This document shows, one piece after another, positions 47,645 to 55,796 of a stretch of DNA of 64,000 nucleotides. The stretch covers positions 1,488,001 to 1,552,000 of the forward strand of contig NZ_JBEPSM010000001.1 of NCBI RefSeq assembly GCF_040548815.1, in the 5' to 3' direction. Every line of letters begins with the position of its first letter. Within the stretch, counting starts at the first letter, position 1. Both the position numbers and the translations under genes were made by a program. The stretch is from Kaistia defluvii. Lineage in GTDB: Bacteria; Pseudomonadota; Alphaproteobacteria; Rhizobiales; Kaistiaceae. The notes beneath the pieces were generated by a model. It was given only the letters and a program-made list of their open reading frames with translations. It had not been told where the DNA came from and did not search any database.

Positions 47645-47707
47645 GGTGGAGGCATGCTGGCCTCCACCCCGGATCTGCGATTGAACCCTTCCCGCGACGG
47701 GAAGGGT
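47645..47707 (-). other. Two stem-loops between ehuB and ehuC
   Basis: Stem 1 ACCCTTCCCG (47685-47694) / CGGGAAGGGT (47698-47707), 10 bp with a 3-base loop, directly after the ehuB stop. Stem 2 GGTGGAGG (47645-47652) / CCTCCACC (47661-47668), 8 bp. No T-run. Likely to stabilise the ehuB message and lower permease expression. Confidence 0.6.
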
Positions 47708-47715
47708 CGAGGCGC

Positions 47716-48573
47716 CTAGGTGGCGGGAGCGCAGAGCTTGGCCGTCGTGGTCGACATCGCCGCGGCGGCGGAGAAGCCATAGGGCTCGATGATCTTCGCA
47801 AACTCGCCGGATGCCTTCATCTTGGCGAGCTCGACGTTGAACGCATCGCGCAGGGCCTCGTCGCCCTTCTTGAAGGCGGCGCCGTCGCAATAGACCGGCG
47901 CGCCGACCACCGGAGCGATGACCTCGAGGTTCTCGTCGGCGGCCTTCTTCATCAGATCGTTGATGGAGAGAACCGGCAGAGAATAGGCGTCGATGCGGCC
48001 GTCCTGCACCATCTTCAGGCCGCTCTGGCCGTCCGGCACGACGATGACCCGGTCGCGCGGCACGCCGGCCTCGAGCGCGAGCTTCTCTTCCGTGCCGCCG
48101 CCCGGGGCGCCGACCGTAGCCGAGGCGTCCTTGGCGAAATCGGCATAGGACTTGAAGCCCTTCGGATTGCCCTTCTTCACCAGAAGCGCTTCGGCGTCGC
48201 ACAGAATCGGCTCCGAATAGGCAACGGCGGCGCAGCGCTCGGGCTTCATGAACAGGCCGGCGGTCACCACGTCGTGGCGCCCGGCCTGCAGGCCGGGGAT
48301 CATCGCGCCATATTCGGAGATCGACGCGACAATCTCGCCGACGCCCAGGCGCTTGAAGATTTCGCGGGCGACTTCGGGCGCCGCGCCGGAGACCTTGCCG
48401 TCGGCAGCGACGGCCGTATAGGGCGGCTCATTGGCGATGGCGACGCGGGCAAAGCCCTGGGCCTTCAATTGTTCCAGCTTGGGATTGTCCTGCGCCGCTG
48501 CCGGCAGGGACAAGGCGAGTGCGGCTCCGAGCGCGAATGCGCCGGCTCCGGTCATGAATGCGAGTTTCTTCAT
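47716..48573 (-). CDS. ehuB: Ectoine/hydroxyectoine-binding periplasmic protein EhuB
   Basis: 285 residues. Signal peptide 1-28 (cleavage after AAAQ). Family 3 solute-binding fold: ARVAIANEPPYTAVAADGKVSG, EYGAMIPGLQAGRHDVVTAGLFMKPERC, VPDGQSGLKMVQDGRIDAYSLP. Captures ectoine and hydroxyectoine for EhuCD. AAGGAG lies nine bases before ATG 48573. Identification rests on the full ehu-eut gene order as well as the fold. Confidence 0.92.
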   Translation of the reverse strand: MKKLAFMTGAGAFALGAALALSLPAAAQDNPKLEQLKAQGFARVAIANEPPYTAVAADGKVSGAAPEVAREIFKRLGVGEIVASISEYGAMIPGLQAGRHDVVTAGLFMKPERCAAVAYSEPILCDAEALLVKKGNPKGFKSYADFAKDASATVGAPGGGTEEKLALEAGVPRDRVIVVPDGQSGLKMVQDGRIDAYSLPVLSINDLMKKAADENLEVIAPVVGAPVYCDGAAFKKGDEALRDAFNVELAKMKASGEFAKIIEPYGFSAAAAMSTTTAKLCAPAT

Positions 48574-48641
48574 TGTTCCCCACTCCTTCGGTTGATTGGC
48601 TCTTGCGGCGGAAGGTTCTTGCCAGCACGGCAGCTCTGCGG

Positions 48642-49427
48642 TCAGACCCGCAGTCCTGCCGCGATGATCTTTTTCAGGAAGGATTGCGTACGTTCCTGCT
48701 TGGGATGCCGGAAGATGTCGTCGGGCTTGCCTTCCTCGACGATCCGGCCTCGATCGAAAAACAGGACGCGGTCGGCGAAGTCGTGTGCGAAGCCCATTTC
48801 GTGCGTCACGAGCAGCATCGTCATGTCGGTCTCGGCGGCGAGCTTGCGCATGACGTTCAGCACCTCTTCGACCAGTTCGGGATCGAGCGCCGAGGTGACT
48901 TCGTCGAACAGCATGATCTTGGGGCTGAGGGCGAGAGCGCGTGCGATGGCGACGCGCTGCTTCTGGCCGCCGGAGAGCTCCGCCGGCATCGCCTTCGCCT
49001 TTTCCGCCATGCCCACCATGTCGAGCAGTTCCATGGCGCGCTTCTCGGCGGCGGCCCGGGGAACGCCCTTGGTCAGCATCGGCGCGAGCACGACATTGTC
49101 GAGCACCGACATGTGCGGGAACAGGTTGAACAGCTGGAACACCATGCCGATCTTCTGGCGCATCCGCGTCAGGTGGCGCTCGTCGGCGTCTATAAGGCCG
49201 CCGTTGCGCTCCATGTGGTAGAGCTGTTCGCCGTCGATCGTGATGTGGCCGCTATCGATGCGCTCGAGCGTCATCAGGATGCGCAGTATGGTGGTCTTGC
49301 CGGAGCCCGATGGCCCGATGAGCGCCAGTTTCTCGCCGGGCATCACCTGCATCGAGAGCTGGTCCAGCACCTTGAAGGCGCCGAAGCTCTTGCTGATTGC
49401 GTCAATCTGGATGATCGGCTGAGGCAT
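48642..49427 (-). CDS. ehuA: Ectoine/hydroxyectoine ABC transporter ATP-binding protein EhuA
   Basis: 261 residues, polar-amino-acid class ATPase. Walker [10 protein letters not shown] (about residues 37-45), signature [15 protein letters not shown], Walker [13 protein letters not shown], switch histidine in [10 protein letters not shown]. The glutamate after Walker B is followed by V rather than P, which is common in this subfamily. ATG 49427 has GGAAG upstream; an ATG at 49478 would lie on the regulatory element at 49479. First gene of the leftward import/catabolism unit. Confidence 0.93.
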   Translation of the reverse strand: MPQPIIQIDAISKSFGAFKVLDQLSMQVMPGEKLALIGPSGSGKTTILRILMTLERIDSGHITIDGEQLYHMERNGGLIDADERHLTRMRQKIGMVFQLFNLFPHMSVLDNVVLAPMLTKGVPRAAAEKRAMELLDMVGMAEKAKAMPAELSGGQKQRVAIARALALSPKIMLFDEVTSALDPELVEEVLNVMRKLAAETDMTMLLVTHEMGFAHDFADRVLFFDRGRIVEEGKPDDIFRHPKQERTQSFLKKIIAAGLRV

Positions 49428-49478
49428 TGTCTTCCCGGTACCGAGGTAAGATGCCCCAAACGATGGGTAACTTATCAA

Positions 49479-49513
49479 ATCATGTCAATTCGTAAAATAA
49501 TATCAGTACAATT
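49479..49513. promoter_or_regulatory. Repeated 12-bp element upstream of ehuA (candidate EnuR operator)
   Basis: ATCATGTCAATT (49479-49490) and ATCAGTACAATT (49502-49513), same orientation, 23 bp apart. Nearly the same element occurs once more, ATCAGTGCAATT, before enuR (50952-50963). The minus-strand TTGACA inside the first copy (49488-49483) could be the -35 of ehuA, though no good -10 follows. The region is AT-rich. Confidence 0.5.
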
Positions 49514-49547
49514 ATTCCTTATTGTGCTTATTTCCTGGCCGCGAAGC

Positions 49548-50933
49548 CTAGATTGCGAGCAATAGATACTCCGGCTTGCCGAGCAGGAGCCGCGCCACCA
49601 CACCCAGGCCGGTGCGCAATTCAGCCTCGGTGGTCGAGCCGAGCGACACCCGCACGGCCGGCTGCCACGGCGCGTCCGACGTGCGGAAAGAGGCGCCGGG
49701 CGCAATCGCCACGCCCTGCAGGCGCGCCTGCGCGACGAAGCCTTCCTCGGTGTGATGTTCCGAAAGCGGCAGCCACAGATGCAGCGCGTTGGGATGGGTT
49801 CGCACGCGACTGCCGCCCAGAATTTCGGCAACGATGACCTGACGGCGCCGCAGCGCGTTGCGCTGCCAGTTCACCAATTCCATCGCCGTGCCGTCCGTCA
49901 CCCATTTCGAGGCGATCTCGGCGATGATCGGCGTCGCCATCCAGTTCGAGACGAGATGGCGGTTGGCGACGGCGGCGGCATAGCGGTCGGGCGCGAGCAG
50001 ATAGCCGATGCGCAGGCCGGGCACGGTGATCTTGGTGAAGCTGGTCAGGTAAAGCGTGCGCTCCGGCGCCATGCAGGCGATCGGCGCGGGACGGTCGCTC
50101 ACCAGCGGCCCGAGCACGTCGCTCTCAATGATGGCGATGTCATGCTTGCGGGCGACCTCCACCAGCGCGGCGCGGCGCGTCTCGCTCATCAGCGTGGCCG
50201 TCGGGTTGATCACCGACGGCTGGATGAACACGGCGCGAATGTCGGAAACCCGGCAGGCCTCGTCCAGCGCATCCGGGATGATCCCGTCGCCGTCGATCGG
50301 CAGGCCATGCAGGTTGAAGCCGAGATAGCTGGCCAGGGGCACCAGTGTGTGATGGCCGATCGCCTCGGTCGCGACGCTCGATCCCGGCGGGGCGACACTC
50401 ATCAGCGCCACGGTCATCGCCGCCGTCGCGCCATTGGTCAGGCTGATGTTCTGCGGCGAAGCCGTGATGCCGCAGACCTTCAGCCAGTCGACCGCGATGG
50501 CGCGGTGGCGCGGAAACACAACATTGGGCCGGAACGACAGGCCGGAACTCGACGGCAAGTGATCGCCAAGCCAGGTTAGCGCCTGCTTCAGCCGATCCAG
50601 ATGCATGGGCTCGCAGACTGGTTTCAGGATCGAAAGGTCGATCAGTTCGCCTAGGCGCTCCGGCAGATAGGGCGGCTCGACCTCGCGGCGCACGGTCTGG
50701 ACGAAGCTGCCGCGCCCGATCTCGCCCGAAATCAGGCCCCGCCGGATCAGTTCCTCATAGGCGCGGCTGACGGTCTGCACGGAGAGGCCGAGTTCGTAAG
50801 CCAGCTTGCGGTGCGTCGGCAGACGCGTGGCGTTCGGCAGCTGTCCGTCATGGATCGCGCGCGCAAACTGCTCGGCCAGCGAGAGATAGGCCGGGCGCTT
50901 CAGGAGGGTGGGATCGGGTCGCCAGATTGTCAT
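49548..50933 (-). CDS. enuR: MocR/GabR-type regulator of ectoine utilisation
   Basis: 461 residues. GntR winged helix (residues 8-78: LPTHRKLAYELGLSVQTVSRAYEELIRRGLISG in parts), linker, then a fold-type I aminotransferase-like domain. The PLP lysine is Lys301 in SFTKITVPG; TNGATAAMTVA and IQPSVINPTATLM are further PLP-site blocks. In EnuR proteins the effector is an ectoine-derived amine such as alpha-acetyl-diaminobutyrate bound through PLP. Located just upstream of ehuA on the same strand. Confidence 0.92.
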   Translation of the reverse strand: MTIWRPDPTLLKRPAYLSLAEQFARAIHDGQLPNATRLPTHRKLAYELGLSVQTVSRAYEELIRRGLISGEIGRGSFVQTVRREVEPPYLPERLGELIDLSILKPVCEPMHLDRLKQALTWLGDHLPSSSGLSFRPNVVFPRHRAIAVDWLKVCGITASPQNISLTNGATAAMTVALMSVAPPGSSVATEAIGHHTLVPLASYLGFNLHGLPIDGDGIIPDALDEACRVSDIRAVFIQPSVINPTATLMSETRRAALVEVARKHDIAIIESDVLGPLVSDRPAPIACMAPERTLYLTSFTKITVPGLRIGYLLAPDRYAAAVANRHLVSNWMATPIIAEIASKWVTDGTAMELVNWQRNALRRRQVIVAEILGGSRVRTHPNALHLWLPLSEHHTEEGFVAQARLQGVAIAPGASFRTSDAPWQPAVRVSLGSTTEAELRTGLGVVARLLLGKPEYLLLAI

Positions 50934-50963
50934 GACGCATTAGAGATGGAAATCAGTGCAATT
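50929..50963. promoter_or_regulatory. Candidate EnuR element overlapping the enuR start
   Basis: ATCAGTGCAATT (50952-50963) is 11/12 identical to the element at 49502-49513. At the same 23-bp offset lies a weaker half GTCATGACGCAT (50929-50940, 7/12 match to 49479-49490) that covers the enuR ATG. Suggests autoregulation and possibly control of the divergent Lrp/AsnC gene. Confidence 0.45.
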
Positions 50964-51019
50964 GACAATGGCCCGATGCCGCTCCCATGGTCGCGCAGGC
51001 ATAGATTGCACAGGCAGAC

Positions 51020-51505
51020 ATGACGAAACTCGATGCCATCGACCTCAAGATCCTCGACGCGATCCAGCGCGACGGGCGCGTCACCAAACTGGCCCTGGCC
51101 GAGAAGGTAGGATTGTCGGCCACGCCTGCCTGGATGCGCCTGCGCAAGCTGGAAAAGGCGGGCATCGTTTCGGGCTATCATGCGCGGATCGCCGTACGGC
51201 GGGTGGCACCGGTCGCCAGCGTCATGATGGAGGTGACGCTCGCCAACCATCGCCAGTCCGACTTCGACCGATTCGAGCGCGCGGTGGCGACGACGCCGGA
51301 GATCGTCGCCTGCTGGTCTGTCGGCGGCGGCGTCGACTACATCCTGAAGATCATGGCAGCCGACATCGATGCCTATCAGAGGCTCGTCGACAGCCTGCTC
51401 GACCGCGAACTCGGCATAGACCGCTACTTCACCTACATCGTCACCAAGACGGTGAAGGAAGAGACCGTCCTGCCGCTGGAGACCCTCCTCCCCGCCCCCG
51501 AGTGA
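51020..51505 (+). CDS. Lrp/AsnC-family regulator of ectoine cluster (DoeX-like)
   Basis: 161 residues. N-terminal helix-turn-helix LDAIDLKILDAIQRDGRVTKLALAEKVGLSATPAWMRLRKLEKAGIV (in parts, residues 4-50), C-terminal RAM ligand domain with VGGGVDYILKIMAADIDAY and ending FTYIVTKTVKEETVLPLETL. Divergent from enuR and followed by doeC and doeD, the position of DoeX in Halomonas and related clusters. Probably tunes ectoine genes in response to an amino-acid-like ligand. Confidence 0.85.
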   Translation: MTKLDAIDLKILDAIQRDGRVTKLALAEKVGLSATPAWMRLRKLEKAGIVSGYHARIAVRRVAPVASVMMEVTLANHRQSDFDRFERAVATTPEIVACWSVGGGVDYILKIMAADIDAYQRLVDSLLDRELGIDRYFTYIVTKTVKEETVLPLETLLPAPE

Positions 51506-51625
51506 TGCGCCCGTAGAGAGATTGACTACGGCCTGCGGCGGATTTGGCCAAAGTCTCTGCGGCCGCCCCCGGCAATAGACAATCTGTCGTCCGGCCTCTG
51601 GCAGACTCGGCTTCCGCATCAGCCA

Positions 51626-51640
51626 GAGGAGGCCGACATC
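51626..51640 (+). promoter_or_regulatory. Strong Shine-Dalgarno before an ATC codon (apparent doeC start)
   Basis: GAGGAGG at 51626-51632, five bases, then ATC at 51638-51640 in the doeC frame. Between the lrp stop (51503-51505, same frame) and GTG 51788 this frame contains no ATG, GTG or TTG. Confidence 0.7.
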
Positions 51641-53134
51641 GCTGCCGTATTCGCCCGCACCGCATTCCACGACGCGCTGGCCCGCCTTCGCGATCCCCAC
51701 CTGCTGCGCGATCTCTCCTATGTCGGCGGCCGCTGGGTAGCCGGCCGCGACGGCGCCAGCTTCAAGGTCACCGACCCAGCCTCCGGCGTGCCGCTTGCCT
51801 GGGTCGCCTCGCTCGACGGCGAGCAGACGGGCGAGGCCATTTCGGCCGCCGCCAGCGCTTTTCCCGCCTGGCGGGACCGACTGCCGCAGCAGCGCGCGGC
51901 AATCCTGCGCGCCTGGCACGGGCTGATGCTGGAAGCGCGCGAGGACCTGGCGCTGCTGATGACGCTCGAGCAGGGCAAGCCGCTGGCAGAATCGCGGGGC
52001 GAGATCGACTACGCCGCCTCGTTCCTCGAGTGGTATGCCGACGAAGGAAAGCGTCTCAACGCCGAGAACGTCACCAGCCACCTGCCCGACGCCGAGATGA
52101 TCGTGCGCCGCGAGGCGCTCGGTGTCGTCGGCATCGTGACGCCGTGGAATTTTCCCGCCGCCATGATCACGCGAAAGGCCGCCGCGGCGCTTGCCGCCGG
52201 CTGCACGGTCGTCGCCCACCCTTCCGGCGAAACGCCGCTTTCGGCGCTGGCGCTGGCCGAGCTCGGCGAGCGCGCCGGCCTCCCCGCCGGCGTCTTCAAC
52301 GTCGTCACCGGCGACGCCGCCACCATCGTCGGCCGCATGAATGACGATACCCGCGTTCGGGCCATGAGCTTCACCGGCTCGACGGAGATCGGCAAGCGCA
52401 TCGCCGCCGCCTGCGCCCCCAGCCTGAAACGGCTGGTGATGGAACTGGGCGGCCATGCGCCGCTGATCGTCTTCGCCGATGCCGATCTCGACAAGGCCGT
52501 CGACATCGCCATCGACGCCAAGTTCGCGACCTCGGGCCAGGATTGTCTGGCCGCCAACCGCCTCTATGTCGAACGCCCTCTGCTCGCGGCCTTCACCAGG
52601 GCGTTCAAGGCCCGGGCCGAGGCGCTGAAGGTCGGCGGCGGGCTGGAGCCGGGCGTGGAGATCGGCCCGCTGATGCATGAGCGCGCCATCGCCAAGGTCG
52701 AGGAGCAGGTCGCCGACGCGCTGAAATGCGGCGCCAGGCTTCTGACCGGCGGCAGGCGCCACAAGGCCGGCCCGCTCTTCTACGAGCCGACCGTGCTTGC
52801 CGACGTCCCCGACGATGCGCTGATCATGCGCGAGGAAACCTTCGGCCCCGTCGCCGCCATCGCCGTCTTCGACAGCGAGGCGGAGGTGATCGCGCGGGCC
52901 AACGACACCGAGTACGGCCTCGTCGCCTATGTCGTCACCCAGAACGGCGCGCGTCAGATGCGGCTCGGCCGGGCGCTGGAATACGGCATGGTCGCGGTCA
53001 ACCGGGTCAAGATCACCGGCGGCCCCATCCCCTTCGGCGGCTGGAAGCAGTCCGGCCTAGGCCGCGAGGGCTCGCGCCACGGCATCGAGGCGTTCACCGA
53101 GCTCAAATATCTCTGCATCGACACCGCCGCCTGA
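51638..53134 (+). CDS. doeC: Aldehyde dehydrogenase of ectoine catabolism (aspartate-semialdehyde oxidation)
   Basis: About 498 residues, succinate-semialdehyde-dehydrogenase-like ALDH. VTPWNFPAAMITRK, SFTGSTEIGKRIAA, MELGGHAPLIVF with the general base Glu, SGQDCLAANRLYV with the nucleophile Cys, EETFGPVAAIAVF. Oxidises aspartate semialdehyde to aspartate after DoeD transamination. Conserved ALDH N-terminal sequence (LSYVGGRWVAGRDGASFKVTDPASG, in parts) is encoded well upstream of the first standard start codon, GTG 51788, so the true start is upstream; only an ATC with a perfect Shine-Dalgarno fits. Either a rare AUC start or a mutated ATG. Confidence 0.85.
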   Translation: MAAVFARTAFHDALARLRDPHLLRDLSYVGGRWVAGRDGASFKVTDPASGVPLAWVASLDGEQTGEAISAAASAFPAWRDRLPQQRAAILRAWHGLMLEAREDLALLMTLEQGKPLAESRGEIDYAASFLEWYADEGKRLNAENVTSHLPDAEMIVRREALGVVGIVTPWNFPAAMITRKAAAALAAGCTVVAHPSGETPLSALALAELGERAGLPAGVFNVVTGDAATIVGRMNDDTRVRAMSFTGSTEIGKRIAAACAPSLKRLVMELGGHAPLIVFADADLDKAVDIAIDAKFATSGQDCLAANRLYVERPLLAAFTRAFKARAEALKVGGGLEPGVEIGPLMHERAIAKVEEQVADALKCGARLLTGGRRHKAGPLFYEPTVLADVPDDALIMREETFGPVAAIAVFDSEAEVIARANDTEYGLVAYVVTQNGARQMRLGRALEYGMVAVNRVKITGGPIPFGGWKQSGLGREGSRHGIEAFTELKYLCIDTAA

Positions 53135-53178
53135 TCCAAAGCTCGGATCGCGGCGACACCAACATTGAAGGATAGACC

Positions 53179-54549
53179 ATGGACGGACGCAACGAACTCA
53201 CCGCCTGGGATCGCGACCACTTCTTCCATCCCTCGACCCACATGGGCATGCACGCCCGCGGCGAGACGCCGACCCGCGTCATCCGCAGCGGCGAAGGCGT
53301 CTACATCACCGACACCAACGGCAAGACCAGCCTCGACGCCTTTGCCGGCCTCTATTGCGTCAATGTCGGCTATGGCCGCCAGAAGATCGCCGACGCCATC
53401 GCCGAGCAGGCGAAGAACCTGGCCTATTACCACGCCTATGTCGGCCACGGCACGGAAGCCTCGATCACCCTTTCCAAGATGATCATCGACCGCGCGCCGG
53501 AAGGCATGTCGAAGGTCTACTTCGGCCTGTCCGGTTCCGACGCCAACGAGACCAACATCAAGCTGATCTGGTACTACAACAACGTGCTCGGCCGGCCCGA
53601 GAAGAAGAAGATCATCTCGCGCTGGCGCGGCTATCACGGCTCCGGCGTGATGACGGGATCGCTGACCGGCCTGCATCTGTTCCACAACGCCTTCGACCTG
53701 CCGCGCGCGCCGGTCCTGCATACGGAAGCGCCCTATTACTTCCGCCGCGAGGATCGCTCGCAGACCGAGGAGCAGTTCTCGCAGCATTGCGCCGACAAGC
53801 TGGAGGAGATGATCCTGGCCGAGGGGCCGGACACCATCGCCGCCTTCATCGGTGAGCCGATCCTCGGCACGGGCGGCATCGTGCCGCCGCCGGCCGGCTA
53901 CTGGGAAAAGATCCAGGCCGTGCTGGAGAAATACGACATCCTGCTCGTCGCCGACGAGGTCGTCACCGGCTTCGGGCGGCTCGGCACCATGTTCGGCTCC
54001 GACCACTACGGCATGAAGCCGGACCTGATCACCATCGCCAAGGGCCTGACCTCGGCCTATGCGCCGCTGTCGGGCGTCATCGTTTCCGACCGGATGTGGC
54101 AGGTGCTGCTCCAGGGCTCCGACAAGCTCGGCCCGATCGGCCATGGCTGGACCTATTCGGCCCACCCGATCTGCGCGGCCGCCGGCGTCGCCAATCTCGA
54201 ACTGATCGACGAGCTCGGCCTGGTCGAGAACGCCGGCTCGACCGGCGCCTATTTCCGCGAACAGCTGGCGCAGGCCGTCGGCGACCATCCCCATGTCGGC
54301 GACGTGCGCGGCGACGGCATGATCGCGGCCGTCGAGTTCGTCGAGGACAAGGACGACCGGACGTTTTTCGACCCCGCGCGAAAGATCGGACCGCAGGTCT
54401 CGGCCGCGCTGCTGGAGCGCGGCGTCATCGGCCGCGCCATGCCGCAGGGCGACATCCTCGGCTTCGCGCCACCGCTCTGCATGACCCGCGAGGAAACCGA
54501 CATCGTGGTGGCAGCGGCGGCGAGCGCCATCAAGAGCGTCTTCGCCTGA
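53179..54549 (+). CDS. doeD: Diaminobutyrate aminotransferase of ectoine catabolism
   Basis: 456 residues, class III (omega) aminotransferase. FGLSGSDANETNIKLIWYYNN, ISRWRGYHGSGVMTGSLTG, VADEVVTGFGRLGTMFG with the PLP aspartate, TIAKGLTSAYAPLSG with the PLP lysine, YSAHPICAAAG. Converts L-2,4-diaminobutyrate to aspartate semialdehyde, the substrate of DoeC encoded 44 bases upstream. Confidence 0.9.
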   Translation: MDGRNELTAWDRDHFFHPSTHMGMHARGETPTRVIRSGEGVYITDTNGKTSLDAFAGLYCVNVGYGRQKIADAIAEQAKNLAYYHAYVGHGTEASITLSKMIIDRAPEGMSKVYFGLSGSDANETNIKLIWYYNNVLGRPEKKKIISRWRGYHGSGVMTGSLTGLHLFHNAFDLPRAPVLHTEAPYYFRREDRSQTEEQFSQHCADKLEEMILAEGPDTIAAFIGEPILGTGGIVPPPAGYWEKIQAVLEKYDILLVADEVVTGFGRLGTMFGSDHYGMKPDLITIAKGLTSAYAPLSGVIVSDRMWQVLLQGSDKLGPIGHGWTYSAHPICAAAGVANLELIDELGLVENAGSTGAYFREQLAQAVGDHPHVGDVRGDGMIAAVEFVEDKDDRTFFDPARKIGPQVSAALLERGVIGRAMPQGDILGFAPPLCMTREETDIVVAAAASAIKSVFA

Positions 54550-54612
54550 CATAGAGACGCTTTCCGCGCTACCCGGACACAGCCCGGCGGCGCCGCCCTA
54601 CCAGTCGCCACG

Positions 54613-54643
54613 AAAGGCCCGCCACTCATCCTGGCGGGCCTTT
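54613..54643 (+). terminator. Intrinsic terminator after doeD
   Basis: AAAGGCCCGCCA (54613-54624) / TGGCGGGCCTTT (54632-54643), 12 bp perfect stem, 7-base loop, followed by one more T (TTTT in total). Ends the doeC-doeD unit. Confidence 0.85.
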
Positions 54644-54708
54644 TCGGTATGGCCCGACGGACGCAGGCGCTGCCCCGGCACCCCATCGGACCCCGCGCAG
54701 GAATCCAT

Positions 54709-54755
54709 TTGACTCCGCCGAGAGCTCACTTATACGTATAAATAATACGTATAAG
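54709..54755 (+). promoter_or_regulatory. Promoter and double-palindrome operator of the LacI-regulated operon
   Basis: -35 TTGACT (54709-54714), 16-base spacer, -10 TATACG (54731-54736). An inverted repeat CTTATACGTAT - 5 bases - ATACGTATAAG covers 54729-54755. Each arm is itself a near palindrome TTATACGTATAA (perfect at 54730-54741, one mismatch at 54743-54754), with centres 13 bp apart. It overlaps the -10 and abuts the ribosome-binding site AAGGGGAG of the LacI gene, so binding would block transcription. Confidence 0.75.
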
Positions 54756-54764
54756 GGGAGCCCA

Positions 54765-55769
54765 ATGTCGCCCAGACCCACTCAGAAGGACGTCGCGATC
54801 CGTGCCGGCGTCTCGCAGGCAACGGTGTCGATGGTGCTGGGTGGCGCGACGACCCAATCGGTCTCGGCCGAGACGGTGCAGCGGATCCGGGCGGTCGCCG
54901 AGGAACTCGGCTATGTGCCGAACCGCTTCGCCCAGGCGCTGAAGACGCGGCGGACGATGACAATCGCCTGCATCGTTCCCGACATCACCAACCCCTTCTA
55001 TCCCGGCCTCATCCGCGGGGTGCAGAAGATCGCCCAGGACCGCGACTACGACGTCATCGCGGTGAATACCGACGGCGTGCCGGCCCGCGAGCGGCATTTC
55101 CTTGACTGGGCGCGGCAGGGACGCGTCGACGGCGTCGTCGGCGTGTTCTTCACCGTCCGCGTCCAGGATTTCGTGCCCCTGCTGGATATCGGCATTCCCG
55201 TGGTGCGGATTGAATCGGCCAAGAAACGGGGCGGCGATCTTGCCATCGATGACATCTTCGTCGACAGCCACGCCGCCGCGATTTCGGTCACCGAGCACCT
55301 GATCGCCAAGGGACACCGCCGCATCGCGATGGTGGCCGGCACCGGCGGACCGCAGGGCGTCCGGGTCGAGGGCTATCGCGATGCGCTGGCGCGCGCCGGG
55401 ATCGAACCCCTCGTCGCCATCGAGAATGATTTCAGCGAAGTCGCGGGCTTCCGCGCCGCCGAGGCCATCCTGGCGACGGGATACGGGCCGACGGCGATCT
55501 TCGCCGCCAACGACCTGATGGCGATCGGCGTCATGCAGGCGCTGCGCGAGCGCAACATCGACATACCGGGCCAGGTCGCCGTCTTCGGATTTGACGACAT
55601 TTCGGCCGCGCGGCTGGTCACGCCACCGCTGAGCACGGTCGCCCAGTTTCAGGACCGGATGGGGGAGAAAGCCGCCGAAATCCTGATCGAACGCCTGAGC
55701 GGGACCCGCTCCGGCAAAGGCACGATTGAGGAAATGCCGTTTCAGCTGATCGAGCGCGGCACCGTCTAG
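54765..55769 (+). CDS. LacI-family transcriptional regulator
   Basis: 334 residues. Helix-turn-helix TQKDVAIRAGVSQATVSMVLGG (residues 5-26) with hinge YVPNRFAQALKTRRT, then a periplasmic-binding-protein-like effector domain (IACIVPDITNPFYPGLIRG, IFAANDLMAIGVMQALRERNIDIPGQVAVFGFDDI). First gene of an operon with the sugar importer that follows; expected to repress it through the palindrome directly upstream and to be released by the imported sugar or a product. Confidence 0.92.
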   Translation: MSPRPTQKDVAIRAGVSQATVSMVLGGATTQSVSAETVQRIRAVAEELGYVPNRFAQALKTRRTMTIACIVPDITNPFYPGLIRGVQKIAQDRDYDVIAVNTDGVPARERHFLDWARQGRVDGVVGVFFTVRVQDFVPLLDIGIPVVRIESAKKRGGDLAIDDIFVDSHAAAISVTEHLIAKGHRRIAMVAGTGGPQGVRVEGYRDALARAGIEPLVAIENDFSEVAGFRAAEAILATGYGPTAIFAANDLMAIGVMQALRERNIDIPGQVAVFGFDDISAARLVTPPLSTVAQFQDRMGEKAAEILIERLSGTRSGKGTIEEMPFQLIERGTV

Positions 55770-55796
55770 ACGTCAGATTGATTTTAGGAGGAAACC

